Made by a program: the position numbers and the translations under genes. The notes beneath the pieces are model-generated. The model was not told where the DNA came from. It made no database searches and was given only the letters and a program-made list of their open reading frames with translations. Of a stretch of DNA of 64,000 bases, positions 10,883 through 22,760 are shown piece after piece. Every line of letters begins with the position of its first letter. Within the stretch, counting starts at the first letter, position 1. The DNA is from Blasia pusilla (lineage: Eukaryota; Marchantiophyta; Marchantiopsida; Blasiales): NCBI GenBank assembly GCA_050084515.1, contig CM114275.1, forward strand, positions 6,696,001 through 6,760,000, given 5' to 3'.

Positions 10883-11240
10883 GGAGCTAATATCGACTTG
10901 CATAGACAAATTGTAGATCTCAAGAATTTGTGTGTTATAAGGTAGATGTTCCCACTTGCTATTGTATGTTGCTCTGTTTGAATTTGCCTTTGTGATGAGG
11001 CCACTTTAGCTCACCATCCTGGTAGTTTACAATTAGCTAGTTCTTACCTACAGCAGATTTCCAAAATCCAAAACAATAGTGCCCTCGACCTCTTGTAGTT
11101 CACAATTGCATGCAGTTTTTTTCGCACTTTGTGGTCTACAAAGTTTCTCTTGTCGCATGCATCACACGCCTACTTTGTATTTCTTCTATTGTGTAATGCT
11201 GATATCCAGATAATATTATTGCAATTGAAGCAGTCTCAAT

Positions 11241-12062
11241 TAGGGGGTGTTGTTTTATCAGCTATCCGGAATCGCCCGGGTTGGGGGTCGGCCCGGAAAG
11301 CCATCCGGCTATTTCTGGAAGAGGAGGGGGCAAGAGCTTCAAAACATCCTGCTTTGAATCCATTCTTCACTTGCGACAACCTTAATTCCATAGAGGTACC
11401 GGGGAAGACACTCCCCGGGAACGCCAAAGCGGGGTCGCTCAAGAGCTACCCATTCGGGAGCCGACAAATCCTCAGGTAGAGGTCCGGGGAAACCTATAAC
11501 CCCGGATAGCCGGTAAAATGACACTCCCTATTTTACCGGTGGGTTACTGCGTCGCCTGGTGGATTCGCGCAGGTAAGTTTGGCACAAAGGAGGACGACGA
11601 CGACGCAGAGTATGGGCTTGGCGCCAAAATACCGCAGTCACAGTCTGTCACAGGCAAGGTCACAGGTCACGTGTTGATCTGGCCGGTAGAATCTTAAAAT
11701 TACCGGCCAAAAACCGTCGGCAAACGACAGCTCTCCTTTCTATTCGTATCAAAATAGCTGACTGGGCTTTAAAAAAGCTTTGAAATTTACCGTTCCGTTT
11801 CTCACGGACCGGGAATGTTCTATCGAGAAAACTACCCGGACCCTGGACTCCCAGGTTCGGGGTCAACTCCGGGGTCTCGTACAGCCGTGGATCTGCAAAC
11901 ATTGCGGATGCGGACGGATCAGTACGCTGCGGATGCGCGAGGAGGGTGCAGGTCTACTGAGGCGCTACCAGGGCTCGGACAGTTATTTTTAGTATGTCAG
12001 TTTTTTACCGGGACTATTTGAATCATTTAGGTTTTCTCAAATATGCCCCAGCCAACCCCCTA
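11241..12062. mobile_element. Small non-autonomous DNA transposon candidate
   Basis: TAGGGGGTGTTG at the left end faces AACCCCCTA at the right end, giving a short inverted terminal repeat (GGGGGT) flanked by TA on both sides. The interior differs from its surroundings: it is GC-rich, with many short CCGGTA, CCCGGG and GGGGAA words and inverted pairs such as TTTTACCGG near 11510-11540. No transposase frame is visible. A TA target would suit the Tc1/mariner superfamily. The terminal repeat is short, so the boundaries are provisional. Confidence 0.5.
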
Positions 12063-12520
12063 AGAGTTTTTACCTTGTCAGGTTTTTGCCAAAGATTTTT
12101 TCCCTTCTCAGGCTATTTCTGGCATGTAATTTGAATCACCGCTTTTTTATGGGCTTGAAATGGCATGCCACTTTTTTTTGTGAGATTTTCTACCTTTCAG
12201 TTTAGTTCTGGTTATTATGAAAGTCTCCGGTAGCCTTCTCACTCACCTCCTCATTTTTTACCTCTGCTGAGTTGAACCAGAATTCCCTCCCAATTGGGGG
12301 CCGAGGTACTAAGAACCCTTCTTAGCCTTCTCACTCACCTCCTCATTACCTCCGGGCCGAGTTGAACAAGAATTCCCCCTACCGGTTTGGGGCCAGAGGT
12401 GCTAAGAACCCTTCCTACAAGGAGTATTCATAAAATGAACTTTCTTTGTAGGAGGGGTTTGACTCTGAAAATAAATAACTAGTAAAAGCATTTGCAAAAT
12501 GAAATGAAGTCATAGAGAAA
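12063..12520. repeat. Locally duplicated noncoding stretch
   Basis: A block containing AGCCTTCTCACTCACCTCCT (12232-12251) recurs from 12323, and each copy is followed by a GAGTTGAAC-AGAATTCC segment (about 12270 and 12360). No gene is visible. It lies beyond the 3' end of the hAT relic and may be its untranslated end. Confidence 0.45.
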
Positions 12521-14518
12521 CTAGGATGAAAGGTCGTGGTTAAGCTCACCTTCCTCGCCAGCCTTCAAGTTCAACGGGAGGAACAATGTACAACTCTTTG
12601 GATTAGCATATACAAATCTGTATTCCTTTGATTGTTTCCATGTGTCCATAGCAGAAATGAGGACCTTATCCACATCAAAATTCTCTTTTGGATCCTCCAT
12701 ATTAACCCTCAGCAAAGCTTCCAAGTGATAAGAGGTTAAGCTATTTCTTAACCTATTCTTAATGACACAGAGATTAGCATTCGAATGCTAAAAGCTCTCT
12801 CACATGATGCTGTTGATACACATTGGACTCTAGCTATATCACCTAAAATACAGAGATTAGCATACTTAGCCTTCAGCACCTAAAGCTACACATATGGCCT
12901 CAGCAAAATTCCTGTGTTAGCATCTGTGGCTGGTTTTTGTGGAGTAGTCACTTGGCCAGGAGACTTTTTGGAGGGTAGCCTTTCTGGAAAAAAACAGCTT
13001 CTTCTAAATCCTTTCCTGTCACATCCCTATCCATTTGGATTGAATGAAAGAAAGAACCCCTTATCTCTGATTGCAAGCGCTGCAGATATCCATCACTAGG
13101 ACCATAGTTTAGGAAGGAGATGAAAACCGCTAGATCGAGAAATGAGATAGGCATTCATATCTACACTTTCATGTATATAATTCATTCTAACATGTGCTAT
13201 CTCAGTCTGAACAATAGAAGCAACGCTAGATATATCAACAAACTTCATCTGGAATAACTTGCTCAACATTGCCATAGAATGAAGGATGTCAGCCAGAAAG
13301 TATAAAATGTAAATCATTTTGAAGGACTTTAACCTCTTTAGAAGATGTGAAGCTACCCCATCATCTTCCTCGGATTCATAGCAGAGAAGTAGACCATGAC
13401 CGATTCTAAACTATCACATAAAGAGGTAACGGCTTACCACCACCGCTAAGCCATCGACCTTCCGATACCGTTTCATGACTTTCCTAGAATCGTAGCTCCT
13501 CTTGTAGAGAAGAGAGACCAGACTTCCTCTTAGAACTCTTCTTGAAATAAAATGCAACGGAATTCAAAATGTTATCAACCTCATCACTAAGTTCCTTGCA
13601 TCCTGGCTTTTTTTCAAGAGCAAGAGCAGCTAAGTTTGTCCGTGTGCCACACAATGGACGCTTGTCATGTAAGGGTTAACATTCCTCTTCAAACGGGCAC
13701 TTACCCCATTCCTACTACCTACCATAGTGTTGGCCCCATCGGACCCAAAACCAACCATCTTCTCAAAATTCAATTCCCATTCCCTAAGTAAGGATACTAA
13801 ACAATCTGAAATGGACTCGGCATCCTTGTTCTCAACCTTGATCAATCCTAAGAAGGAGGTGCACACTTGACCTTCATCAAGGTAAGTGACAAAGGCAACG
13901 AGGTGTCCACATTCTTGATATGTCGGTGGATTCATCTACCATTATTCCGTAAAAGGGACTAAGTCTAACCTAGCTAGAAGCAATCTTTGAATTACCAAAC
14001 TAATACATGTTATCATATGTGCACATGTCTTGTCATCTGATGCATCGATTTTGTGAGCATCATAGATCCGATTTGAGTTATGTACAGAGACCAGGGGAAT
14101 GAGGAAAATGCAATATTATACTTAGCCATGAAGTATGCTCTCGAAAAAGATTAAGCACCGCTAAATCACAGTTTCTATTGGTGCTTGCAATAGCTTTCTG
14201 TAGAGTTTTTCTACCACTATACTGAGCCCAAGCCAGTTTTTTATGTTCCTTGGATTTACCATGGTCTGTGAAGGCAGAAATCTTCACATTGATGGCTCCG
14301 GATGTGGCAAATACAGATTTCCCTCCTGAGTCCTTGCACACTTTACAGAATACCCTCCCCGTGTGAGGCTCAAATTGAATCCATTCAAAAGCTTGATACC
14401 AAGAGTCTTTCCAAAGCCTGTTGTTCTCTTCTATCTTTGAAGAGGCAAGATCTGAAGGAGAATCTATCTCCTTACATGAGTTGGTCTCTACTGCTGGTTC
14501 ACTAACAGTCCTCTTCAT
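12521..14518 (-). pseudogene. hAT-type transposase relic (zinc finger, DUF4371-like)
   Basis: On the minus strand the pieces line up in transposase order. A TTF/BED-like zinc finger lies at about 14500-14220 (VFCKVCKDSGG, then GKSKEHKKLAW). The catalytic-core region at 13935-13630 contains FGSDGANTMVG and SVHCVAH. Helical segments follow at 13317-12948 (GYLQRLQSEIRG). The C-terminal dimerisation region spans about 12850-12521 (ARVQCVSTASCERAFS, then NFDVDKVL). hAT transposases of this ZNF862-like class cut and paste DNA. Stops and frame changes separate every piece, so the copy is dead. I could not find its terminal inverted repeats. Confidence 0.85.
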
Positions 14519-15039
14519 AAACCCCCTATCAGTAAGGGATTTTTGTCTCTTACCCCTACATGCATTGTTGGCTGAAATATCCTCAATAAGGAACTTTGAG
14601 AGTTCACTACTTTGAAACCCTTTGTAAAGGGTTTAGGCTCAAACGGTTTCAAGGGTTTACAGAAGTTAGAGAACCAATGAAAGGCTCCCAAAACTTCAAC
14701 AAAGAGCGAGAGAGAGAGAGATACAAGACTGCAACGAAAACCCAAGTCCCTGACCCCTACTCCCTCGGGCCCCAACTCCCTAACTCCTGAGAGAATACAG
14801 GAAAATAAGCGAGTGGCGATTAGGAGGAGAATGCAGTGTGTGCGGGTCTCCCCAACTCTCTCCCGAGTCCCAAAACCTGAGTCCTAATAGCAGGGATGAG
14901 GCTTGGATGAGCGTCTGAGACTCTGAGTGAGTTACACTCGCCTGTCCAACTCCCGGAAGTCGATGAGACAACCGATTTCGTCCGATTTCTTCCACTTTTT
15001 TTCACCTACGGTGCGGTGGCTGGCAAGCTTTACAATCAA
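14519..15039. other. Stretch upstream of the hAT relic, no gene seen
   Basis: It contains a GAGAGAGAGAG microsatellite near 14710 and two CCCTACTCCCTCGGG-like words near 14750 that recur in the degenerate repeats downstream. It could include the 5' end of the hAT element. Confidence 0.35.
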
Positions 15040-16150
15040 GCAAAGATGGAGAGCGTGAATTAGCGATCGAGAGCAAGAGCAATCAAAGATTGAGAGAACA
15101 TAATAAGAACGAGCAATCAAGCAACAAGGCGCCCAAGACAAGCAGAGAGTAAGCAAATATGCGGCCACGACCATTCAAGATTCAGGGAGGAGAGAGCAGA
15201 AATGAGTTGCAACTCATAAAATGCCTTGAGCACAATCGACCCCTACTCCCTCGATCTAAATGTAAAAACTAATCTTCTAAAAATTACTGTCCGAGCCTCG
15301 ATGAGGATGCCGAAGAGGTACGGTGAGGCCTTTATTCTCTTTTTCGCCGGGTGAGTTGTGCTTCGGACGCATCGACCAAGGTCACCGAATCCGGGTAAGG
15401 CGTCGGCGCCTCGAGAGAGAGCGATGAGGATGAGCCGATGAGGGTGCTTGTCTGTCTTTGCCGCAATGCCGAGAGATTAACGAGAAGGCTGAAGCTCGAT
15501 GAGTCGATCCCTAGGCGCCCAAAGCGACGACGAAGCGCATTTGAGCGCATTTGTGTGGCCGCAAGAGAAAGCAGACTACAAGAGAAAGCACGCGGGTCAC
15601 GCGCCACGGGAGAGAGCGACCAGGAGAGAGAGAGCAGAATTTGTTGCAAAACATCATAAGGTTGCAATGCGGCAAATGCCTCGAGCACGGTCGATCGGGC
15701 TCGACCCTACCCCCGCCTCCTCTCTCACGACCAAGGCTCGGACAAGACCAAAGCATCCGAACTTCCGAAGGTCACCGAACTGTGGCAGCGTCTAAGACAA
15801 AGAGCACGATGAGGAATCGAGGATGAGCCGATGAGGGTGCTTGTCTGTCTTTGCCGCAATGCTGAGAGATTAACGAGAAGGCTGAAGCTCCGATGAGTCC
15901 GATCCCTAGGCGCCCAAGGCGACGACGAGCAGACGAGCAGGGCTGTAGGCGCCCAAGGCGACGACGAGCAGACGAGCAGGGCTGCACGAGAAAGCACAGA
16001 CGCAAGTCACGCGGCCACGGGCAGAGAGCAACCAGGGAGGAGAGAGCAGGCTCAGCAGAATTTGCTGCAAAAGTCGAACACGGTCTCATTTGCAAATGAG
16101 ACGAACACGGTCGACCGGGCTCGACCCCTACTCCCCTGCCTCCCTCTCTC
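15040..16150 (+). repeat. Three diverged direct repeats, GC-rich
   Basis: Similar blocks occur at about 15040-15260, 15422-15735 and 15820-16150. The second and third are close: both contain GCTTGTCTGTCTTTGCCGCA, then AACGAGAAGGCTGAAGCTC, CTAGGCGCCCAA and, at the end, a GGTCGA-CGGGCTCGACCC block. The first is much more decayed. Long open frames on both strands are products of composition and repetition. Confidence 0.75.
15907..15984 (+). repeat. 39-base tandem repeat, two exact copies
   Basis: The unit beginning TAGGCGCCCAAGGCGACGAC occurs at 15907-15945 and again at 15946-15984, identical by eye. It is a local expansion within the third copy of the larger repeat. Confidence 0.93.
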
Positions 16151-16912
16151 CCGACTCGCAAGTCCCGAAGTTCCCACTGCCGTCCGATGATTCCTATCAT
16201 CCGCACCCTAGAAGGGACGGCTGGATGAACCTGCACACTCCCCCCCTTGTCCACTACCCTCTTGACACCTGTCGGGCCCCGGCACCTCCTTCCTCCGGTC
16301 GGAAAATGCCTGGCAGTTTGAATACATCCCGGTTACACTGCCGGGAAAGTCCAACCGGCTTCGTCAATCTGGCCGGCGTTCAAGACTTCAGGCAGCTCCC
16401 TGCCGGCGCTACCTCTTCCCTCTCCGGTTTTGTCCCCGGGCCTAAAAGCTGGTCGTCGGAAAATCTTCATTTCTGCCGGCAGCCTTTACAAAGGATGCGA
16501 TTCTTGCGAAAGAGAAGCCGAGGTTCGGGGTCATGATTACTGGTGGGCTCAGTCAATGAAGGCCTGCAATCCGGACGTTCCGAACCAAGGTCACAAGCGG
16601 CTCGAATATGAGCCCCGCAATGGAAGCGCGTCGAGATTTGGCTGGGGAGTTGTTTGCGGAAGCTTTGCAGTTGCCTTGGACGCGAGGCCGGGGTATTGCG
16701 GCCGGCACAGAGACCTCTACCCTGACCACTTGGGAGGGCCCGAATCCATGGGTGCCCAGCGCGTTTGGACGGGTTATCTTGCGCTTCTAATTGTGATGCT
16801 TCTGATGGTCTTTCCCCTCTGCTTCGCGAAGTACGAGAGGCCCATGGTGTCTGTAAGTTCTTGACGAGACCAAAATGGAAATGCTGTATTGGGTTTTTTT
16901 TTTTTTTTTTTT
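16151..16912. other. GC-rich stretch with open frames, no recognised gene
   Basis: Overlapping open frames run on both strands (for example 16430-16864 on plus). None has a motif I recognise. The stretch ends in a run of about 23 T at 16890-16912, which could be the A-tail of a minus-strand retrocopy. Confidence 0.35.
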
Positions 16913-19900
16913 TCATTCGACCAATTCGTGACGACGAGCGAGAGGAATTCTCAATTCTTGCACGGAAGGAAAGGAACTTATCGCAGATTGTAGTATTTGG
17001 TTCAAAAGGTCAGATAGTTCTCAAGATGTTCGAAGAGAGCCATCCCTCCTGGCGCCTATGATAAGTGCAGGTCGCATTTAGCACCCAAAGCCCTATGTGC
17101 CCGGTATCCCGAAGCCAAATCGTACTGGAAATTCGTAGCGGTTCTGCAGTTTTACTCTGGGCATAGAGGGATTCGGGAGTCGAAATTTAAAGAATGCTAA
17201 CCTTGCGCGAAATATCTTCTAGTAGTGCTTCGTCAAACCGCATAAGAACGGTTTGTTCCATGCAGAAGTTCACGATCTATGTCCATGGGGGATATTCACA
17301 CCTTTGAGCTGCTGGCACAGTTTAGACCTTTCCTCTACTATCATAACCCACAGCTGAATGATGTTTGCTTGTCCACTTCCAGCAGCAATGATTTCTCGTG
17401 TGAGGGAAATGGAGTGTACCTGCTCCAACACATTCCAGAGAGGGCGCATTCTGCTGGTTCACTTGTACACGCCCTTGCATTTCCCAATCCCGCGGCTTCA
17501 ATTCTCAGATGATGCGTGCTACCGTACCATGAATCTGGGCCAAAGGACTGGGTGCAAAGCTGATCAAGCAACTTCTGGGCGATCTCCTCATGAAATGAGG
17601 TCTTTCAGTTCCAAAGTCATGCCGGCGAAAACAATCAAAGACAAGCGATTAGATTTCGTTCCACGTGAAGCTCTTCCCAACAGGATTGAGTCGTGATTCA
17701 GGAGAAGCAAAGAGTTATTGAACCTCGAACTCCAGTGACTTATCCAAAATTAGGCGTAGTGTGTAAAGCAGTCGAAGTCAGACCAGTAACCATGTCATCG
17801 ACCCCAGTTTCCTGTTGTTTGTTTTCTCTTTAATCTTCCTTCTAGAGAGACCTTGGGGGCACCTAAGTAAAATTAAGTGTTCTTTTTTCATTCATACCTT
17901 CAATCACGAGCCATTTTGTCTGAAGCCTGCGAGGATGTCCCTTGGCATGTTACTGTCAATGAGGGAAATGTACGAAAATATCTCGGGGCTGAGGCAACCA
18001 CTTCTGCTTGTGTATGTATGCCAGCTCTATCAAAATCTACTTTACAATACTGAACTTGAACCCGTAATCTGGTCATGACACTGGAAGGATGCGATAGCAA
18101 GGCACACATGGAAGGGTTCCCATATGCCTATGAACTTACCTGAATTAGGAACCAGATCAATCAGTCTGTCATTGGCATTGATTTGTTGGTCAATAGGAGT
18201 TGCATGTTCTTGTATGTACTCTGATTGACACAATCATCCGTGGTGCGAGCATTTGTGCTCACCAACACTCCCCTGACGTGGCAGTGCAACCTTTGAAGCC
18301 CCAGCAGGGAAGAACCACTTCCTGCTCCTAGTCCTGACCTAAATCGTTTGCTAGCGAAGATACTACTATTCATTTATTTCAGTTCCTCTAATCCACTGGC
18401 TTGACACCTAACTCTGAACTGACTATTTCCTTAATCTGGTGGTTTAGAACTTGTAGAATAGAGTTAGTTCAAAACACCGTAGTCTTGTGTCCTCTGCAAC
18501 CCTCAATTGGAACGATTGGAATTGACTTCTTTTGTCGTTCTATCAGGTATGGCACAGTAGGACCCTCCAATATCACCAATATCTCAGTGTAAGCCCCACC
18601 AAAATGGTATTTGCCACCTTCAATATTCATGTACCAACTCGTCACATTGCTGACTGTCAACCGGTCTATGCTTTGGCTCACCAGTCTCCACTTGTGCTAG
18701 AAGTCAATAGAGAGCTTGCTGATAATTTTGGTTTAAGAGGTTGAGGGGCTTAGTGTTGAGCAGTTGATTGTTGCCCTTTCAGAGTCACATTCAAGCCAGT
18801 CAGCTAAACTTTACATTAACTTGTTGATATTAGCTGCCCATGCACTGTGAAGTCAGTGACTAGCGTAGTACATCACTCTCTGAACCAATGTCATTGACGA
18901 GGCTCACCATATCTATTTCCTTGGTGGACTTTGCAGGATAGAGATATCAATAGAAGGAAGGAAGCTTGCTACAATGACATTGACAAGTATGTATGTCCTG
19001 GAAGTCTGAACTATTTATTTGTATGGGTTGGTTTGGATGGTGTGGGTTGAAATGTTCTGCCAAATATGAATTATAGGACAGATGAAGGCAGTGAAGAAAA
19101 GAAGGCCTGGTTAGTATTTTCAGATGTGTGATTTGATTTCATGGCAGTGGGCTGTGGGGTCGAGGATGTCGAACTCCGATGATCGCCAGAGAGAACTGTT
19201 TGCTGCGATGTGTGTCCACTGCATGCTACAGCACTATATATGGGGAAGATCCGGTATATCCTTGTTTGCTAGCCTTTTTTTGTTTAATCTTGCATTCAGC
19301 CACTCAAGATGGTGAAATCAAACTTCAATATTGAATGGAAGAGAAGTTGCTTTGCTTGACTGAAAGCCCTAACATCCTCTGATTAGGATACTAGACGTCT
19401 GATTAGGATGATGAAATGGATACTAGACCTTGCATGATTGAACTGCTGAGAGATACTTATCAAAGGCAACGGTGTTCAAAGTGGAATAGTGTATCTCATT
19501 TGGTGCTTAAGGATAATCACATTCAAATGTACAGTAACTTGTCTAGATGAGAGCCACCTTACTACTCTTAATTGATATGTTGTCATTGTTACACACCACA
19601 CGCCTGTTGACGGTACCCTTGTTTGTGGCTGCAGCTGGAGGAAGGAGAAGTAGATATCAAAAGAGGCCGAGAATTTCGGAGTTGTGCACGGAGGTAAGTC
19701 TCCCCATTATTGTCTTTTGTGATGAAGCCACAGTAAGCCTAGAAGTATCCTTGTCTCATGTGGTTGTAACCACGCAAAGGGCCATGATTTTAATACTGCA
19801 CCAGATGGTTCCCTTGTTTAATGTGGTACTTTTCGGACTTAATCCATATGTAGGGTACTGGGAAGTGTTGATAACAAGCCTGTGATTGGTGTGGCGTACA

Positions 19901-20820
19901 TCGCGTACATCATAAAGAACATGATCAACCTTCAAAAGTGACAATTAACTCTAAGCTGTGTCAGCCACAGTAGATTTCATGCATTACCTTCTCTCTGGCA
20001 CTTGGGTCCCTTCACATCCAAGATTACCGGTTTTAGAAGCTGGATAGCTCCCAAATAAATGATGACTCCACAACTTCTACTAAGCAATAGCTGCCAGTAT
20101 ATGTATGCCTACAATGAATTCTTCTGACAATGGAGAAGATGCTACTTTTGCCTTGGTGACTCTTACATTGTGAGTGCCGTGACTCCACAGGGAAATTCAG
20201 GATGAGAAAAGGGGAAAAGAGCAAACTTGAGTCATAGCCTCAATTGATGCTTTCATGAAGAGACTACCAGCTACATGTACATATCGATGTTGGAAATGTT
20301 TCAAATTGGTCACTTCAGTGTTTGATGTGAAGATTGCAGCATGACCATAGTGAAGAGTTTTTGCATTCATCTCTGAAAGAACGAAGAAATCCCACTGTGG
20401 TGCGCACCCTCCTGGTACTGAATTGGTGTGGTGTCCATCCAAATTGGCCTTCAGAATATGGTAATTATAACTGTCAGTGCAAAACAAGTCAGTTGAGGTA
20501 GCTAGTAGGTAAGTTATTGACAGTAGAGTTTACTTCAGGTCGGTATGAGGCTTTCAGACAGGTCGGTTTTTTTCCTTGTCCTGGAGATGGTCTTTGGGTC
20601 TCCAAGGGGCCTATCGACTTGTCCTTCCGGCTTTTACAGTGTAATTATTGCTACCAAGAGGATGGAGTCAGGACTCAACTGCAAAGAAAGATGGAACTCG
20701 GATACGGATAGTATTTAACTTCTCAAAGAAACACTGAGTTGTCACTGAATCGTCACTTGTGAGGGCCTCTTCGTTGCATCAGTCCTTGAGTGGGTCCAGA
20801 AAGGAATTTTGGTGACTCAT
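16913..20820. other. About 3.9 kb without a recognisable gene
   Basis: Open frames are short and scattered on both strands. I found no family motif, rRNA or convincing tRNA. It lies downstream of the ATP synthase gene. Confidence 0.4.
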
Positions 20821-20988
20821 GAGTGAAAGGGTTTTGTTCAAGGTCCACAATCAATTAAAGTTCATGGCAAAATACTGGCCAGACTAGTGATGACAATAAC
20901 ACTATGAGTGAAAGGGTTTTGTTCAAGGCCCACAATCATTTAAAGTTCATGGCAAAATACTGGCCAGACTAGTGATGACAATAACACT
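20821..20988 (+). repeat. 84-base tandem duplication
   Basis: The block beginning GAGTGAAAGGGTTTTGTTCA at 20821 is repeated from 20905 with only a few differences. It lies about 340 bases beyond the ATP synthase stop codon. Confidence 0.93.
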
Positions 20989-21324
20989 ACATAAATAAAC
21001 AGGCAGTAGAAAAAAATTGAGTAGGCGAAATGATAACACAAGGTCACTATAGCAAGTGGCGCTTCCTAGTATTCCAAACATCAGTTACCACCGATTTGCG
21101 ATTACAAGCGGATGTTGCCAGTAAATGCGGTCAAACACAGACAGAAGTTGCACAAAATCCGGGTTAAATGCCCTGAAAGCTAGGTCACGAAGCCTCGTAG
21201 GTATATTGCGGACAACTCTTTGAAAACCCCTCAACATGATCCAGCAAATGTGAACCGCTTTTTGGTAACCTCTCGACATGACCCAGTAAACGTGACTGTT
21301 CCTGGGAAGCGAAAATGGCCCATG

Positions 21325-22652
21325 TCAAGTGACCATGGAACCTACCAAGTTTCCATACACCTCTACACCTATCTGAGCCTCAGCCTTTTCTAGGTCAGTA
21401 TTTGCTGTGTTGAGCTTTTGAGTGTACTCTGCCAGTCCCTTCTTGGCTTCCTCGATTTCTATGTCCTCCAGTGGAACTGCCTCCACTGCCACTAGATCAG
21501 TAATTGAATTTGCGTGGACAATGGCAAATCCACTACTAACCATGTACTTTTTAACTCGAGTATCCTCGTGAACGGTGAGAATCCCAGGTTTCAGCTCGGC
21601 GATCGAAGGGACGTGCCCCGGAAGAACACCCATGTGTCCACTTGTTGCGGGTATGATCACCATATCCACCTGCGCCACAACTCATCGCATCGCAATGAAA
21701 GCGAAGGTGACAATAAAAGTAGTATATTTAACACAAAATGCTAAATTCGTTTGACGCTTTGATGTCAGTTTTGCACGGGCGGAGAGGATACGATCAATTT
21801 TCCATCAATCCAGTGTGTAGCCCTGAAGCCCATGAACGTTCAATTGAACCCAAGCGAATTGTGTTTGCATATCCCCAGCACATTCCCATCCTGAGGGGTT
21901 AGTAGGTGACAATCTCCAATGGGTCAATGCAGATTTATGATGAACATTTGCAGAAACCTAGAAGCAATCATGTAAAATAATGCGGACTATGAATATCCAA
22001 CGTAGCGTTCCTCGGACTAATAATTCTGAAACTCCCATCGTTAAGTTTCAGAGGGAAGAAGATAGGTGCAAGGGATTGTGTGCAGATGTGAACTTCTACT
22101 TTCGCTATGTGTGCTGGCATTAGTCCAACTTCTACGTTTCCCTCACAGCCACAGCCCAAGAATCTTTGGCCGCAGTTTGAACACAGGTTACACATCAACC
22201 TATTTGGACAGAAAACTCTGTTCAACTTATCTCTGACGTGATTAATTTTTGGAAATGCTTGTAAGGAAAGGAAGTGTTCGTCGGAGAGGCAAAGATTGAG
22301 AAGACTACTCGTGGACGTCATTCTAATCATGAATACATAAACTAACCTGAGCTGCCTCCAGAATCATCTTCCGGGGTGTCACAAAGTTGACGGTCACCCT
22401 TGTTGGGAGAGTTGTTGGCACCGCGGGCCGAGCTCCCATGAAATTTGTCGGTACCCTTGGAAAGTCAAGCAGCGGCGCCACTTTTTTCCAATTCTTCTTT
22501 AACTCTTCCGTTACCGGCGATGGCCGACCTTTGGCATTCCCATCTCCAGGACCACCAGCTTCTGCATACGTTCGGAATGGTATAAATCTTGGATTCCTCA
22601 GATTGTGTCCCCACATAGGAACACTTGTACGCGATATCTTGAGGAACCACAT
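21325..22652 (-). CDS. ATP synthase subunit delta, mitochondrial (two exons)
   Basis: The gene is spliced from 22652-22347 and 21669-21325, giving 216 residues. This is the plant mitochondrial F1 subunit called delta, equivalent to bacterial epsilon, which sits on the central rotor stalk of the proton-driven ATP synthase in the matrix. The exon 1 product has a basic, acid-free start ([20 protein letters not shown]) typical of a mitochondrial presequence, then [21 protein letters not shown] and VNFVTP. Exon 2 continues with [19 protein letters not shown], then [23 protein letters not shown] and [15 protein letters not shown], a very close family match. The donor is CAG/GTTAGT and the acceptor GCAG/GTG, with the intron in phase 0. 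An upstream in-frame ATG at 22682 would add 10 residues. Length fits the family. Confidence 0.95.
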
Positions 22653-22760
22653 CGCTCTTTTCTCGTTTACACGTCTGTTCACTTCGCCTCACACAGTTTG
22701 AGCTACACCCCTTTTCGAAATCAAATCACATCAATTTCGCTGGACGGAAACACTGAAATC
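22348..22760 (-). other. 5' end and upstream region of the ATP synthase delta gene
   Basis: Upstream of the chosen ATG at 22652 the frame stays open to another ATG at 22682 ([11 protein letters not shown]). Basic residues there are also compatible with a targeting peptide, so the start is not certain. I see no clear TATA box. Confidence 0.35.

Noticed and set aside
11240-12063. PIF/Harbinger element with a TTA duplication
   Set aside because: The left flank reads TTA but the right reads TAA, so the 3-base direct repeat required for that superfamily is absent; only TA matches on both sides.
16430-16864. 144-codon plus-strand frame with a hydrophobic tail
   Set aside because: It overlaps equally long frames on the other strand and in other frames of GC-rich DNA; no motif and no recognisable homologue.
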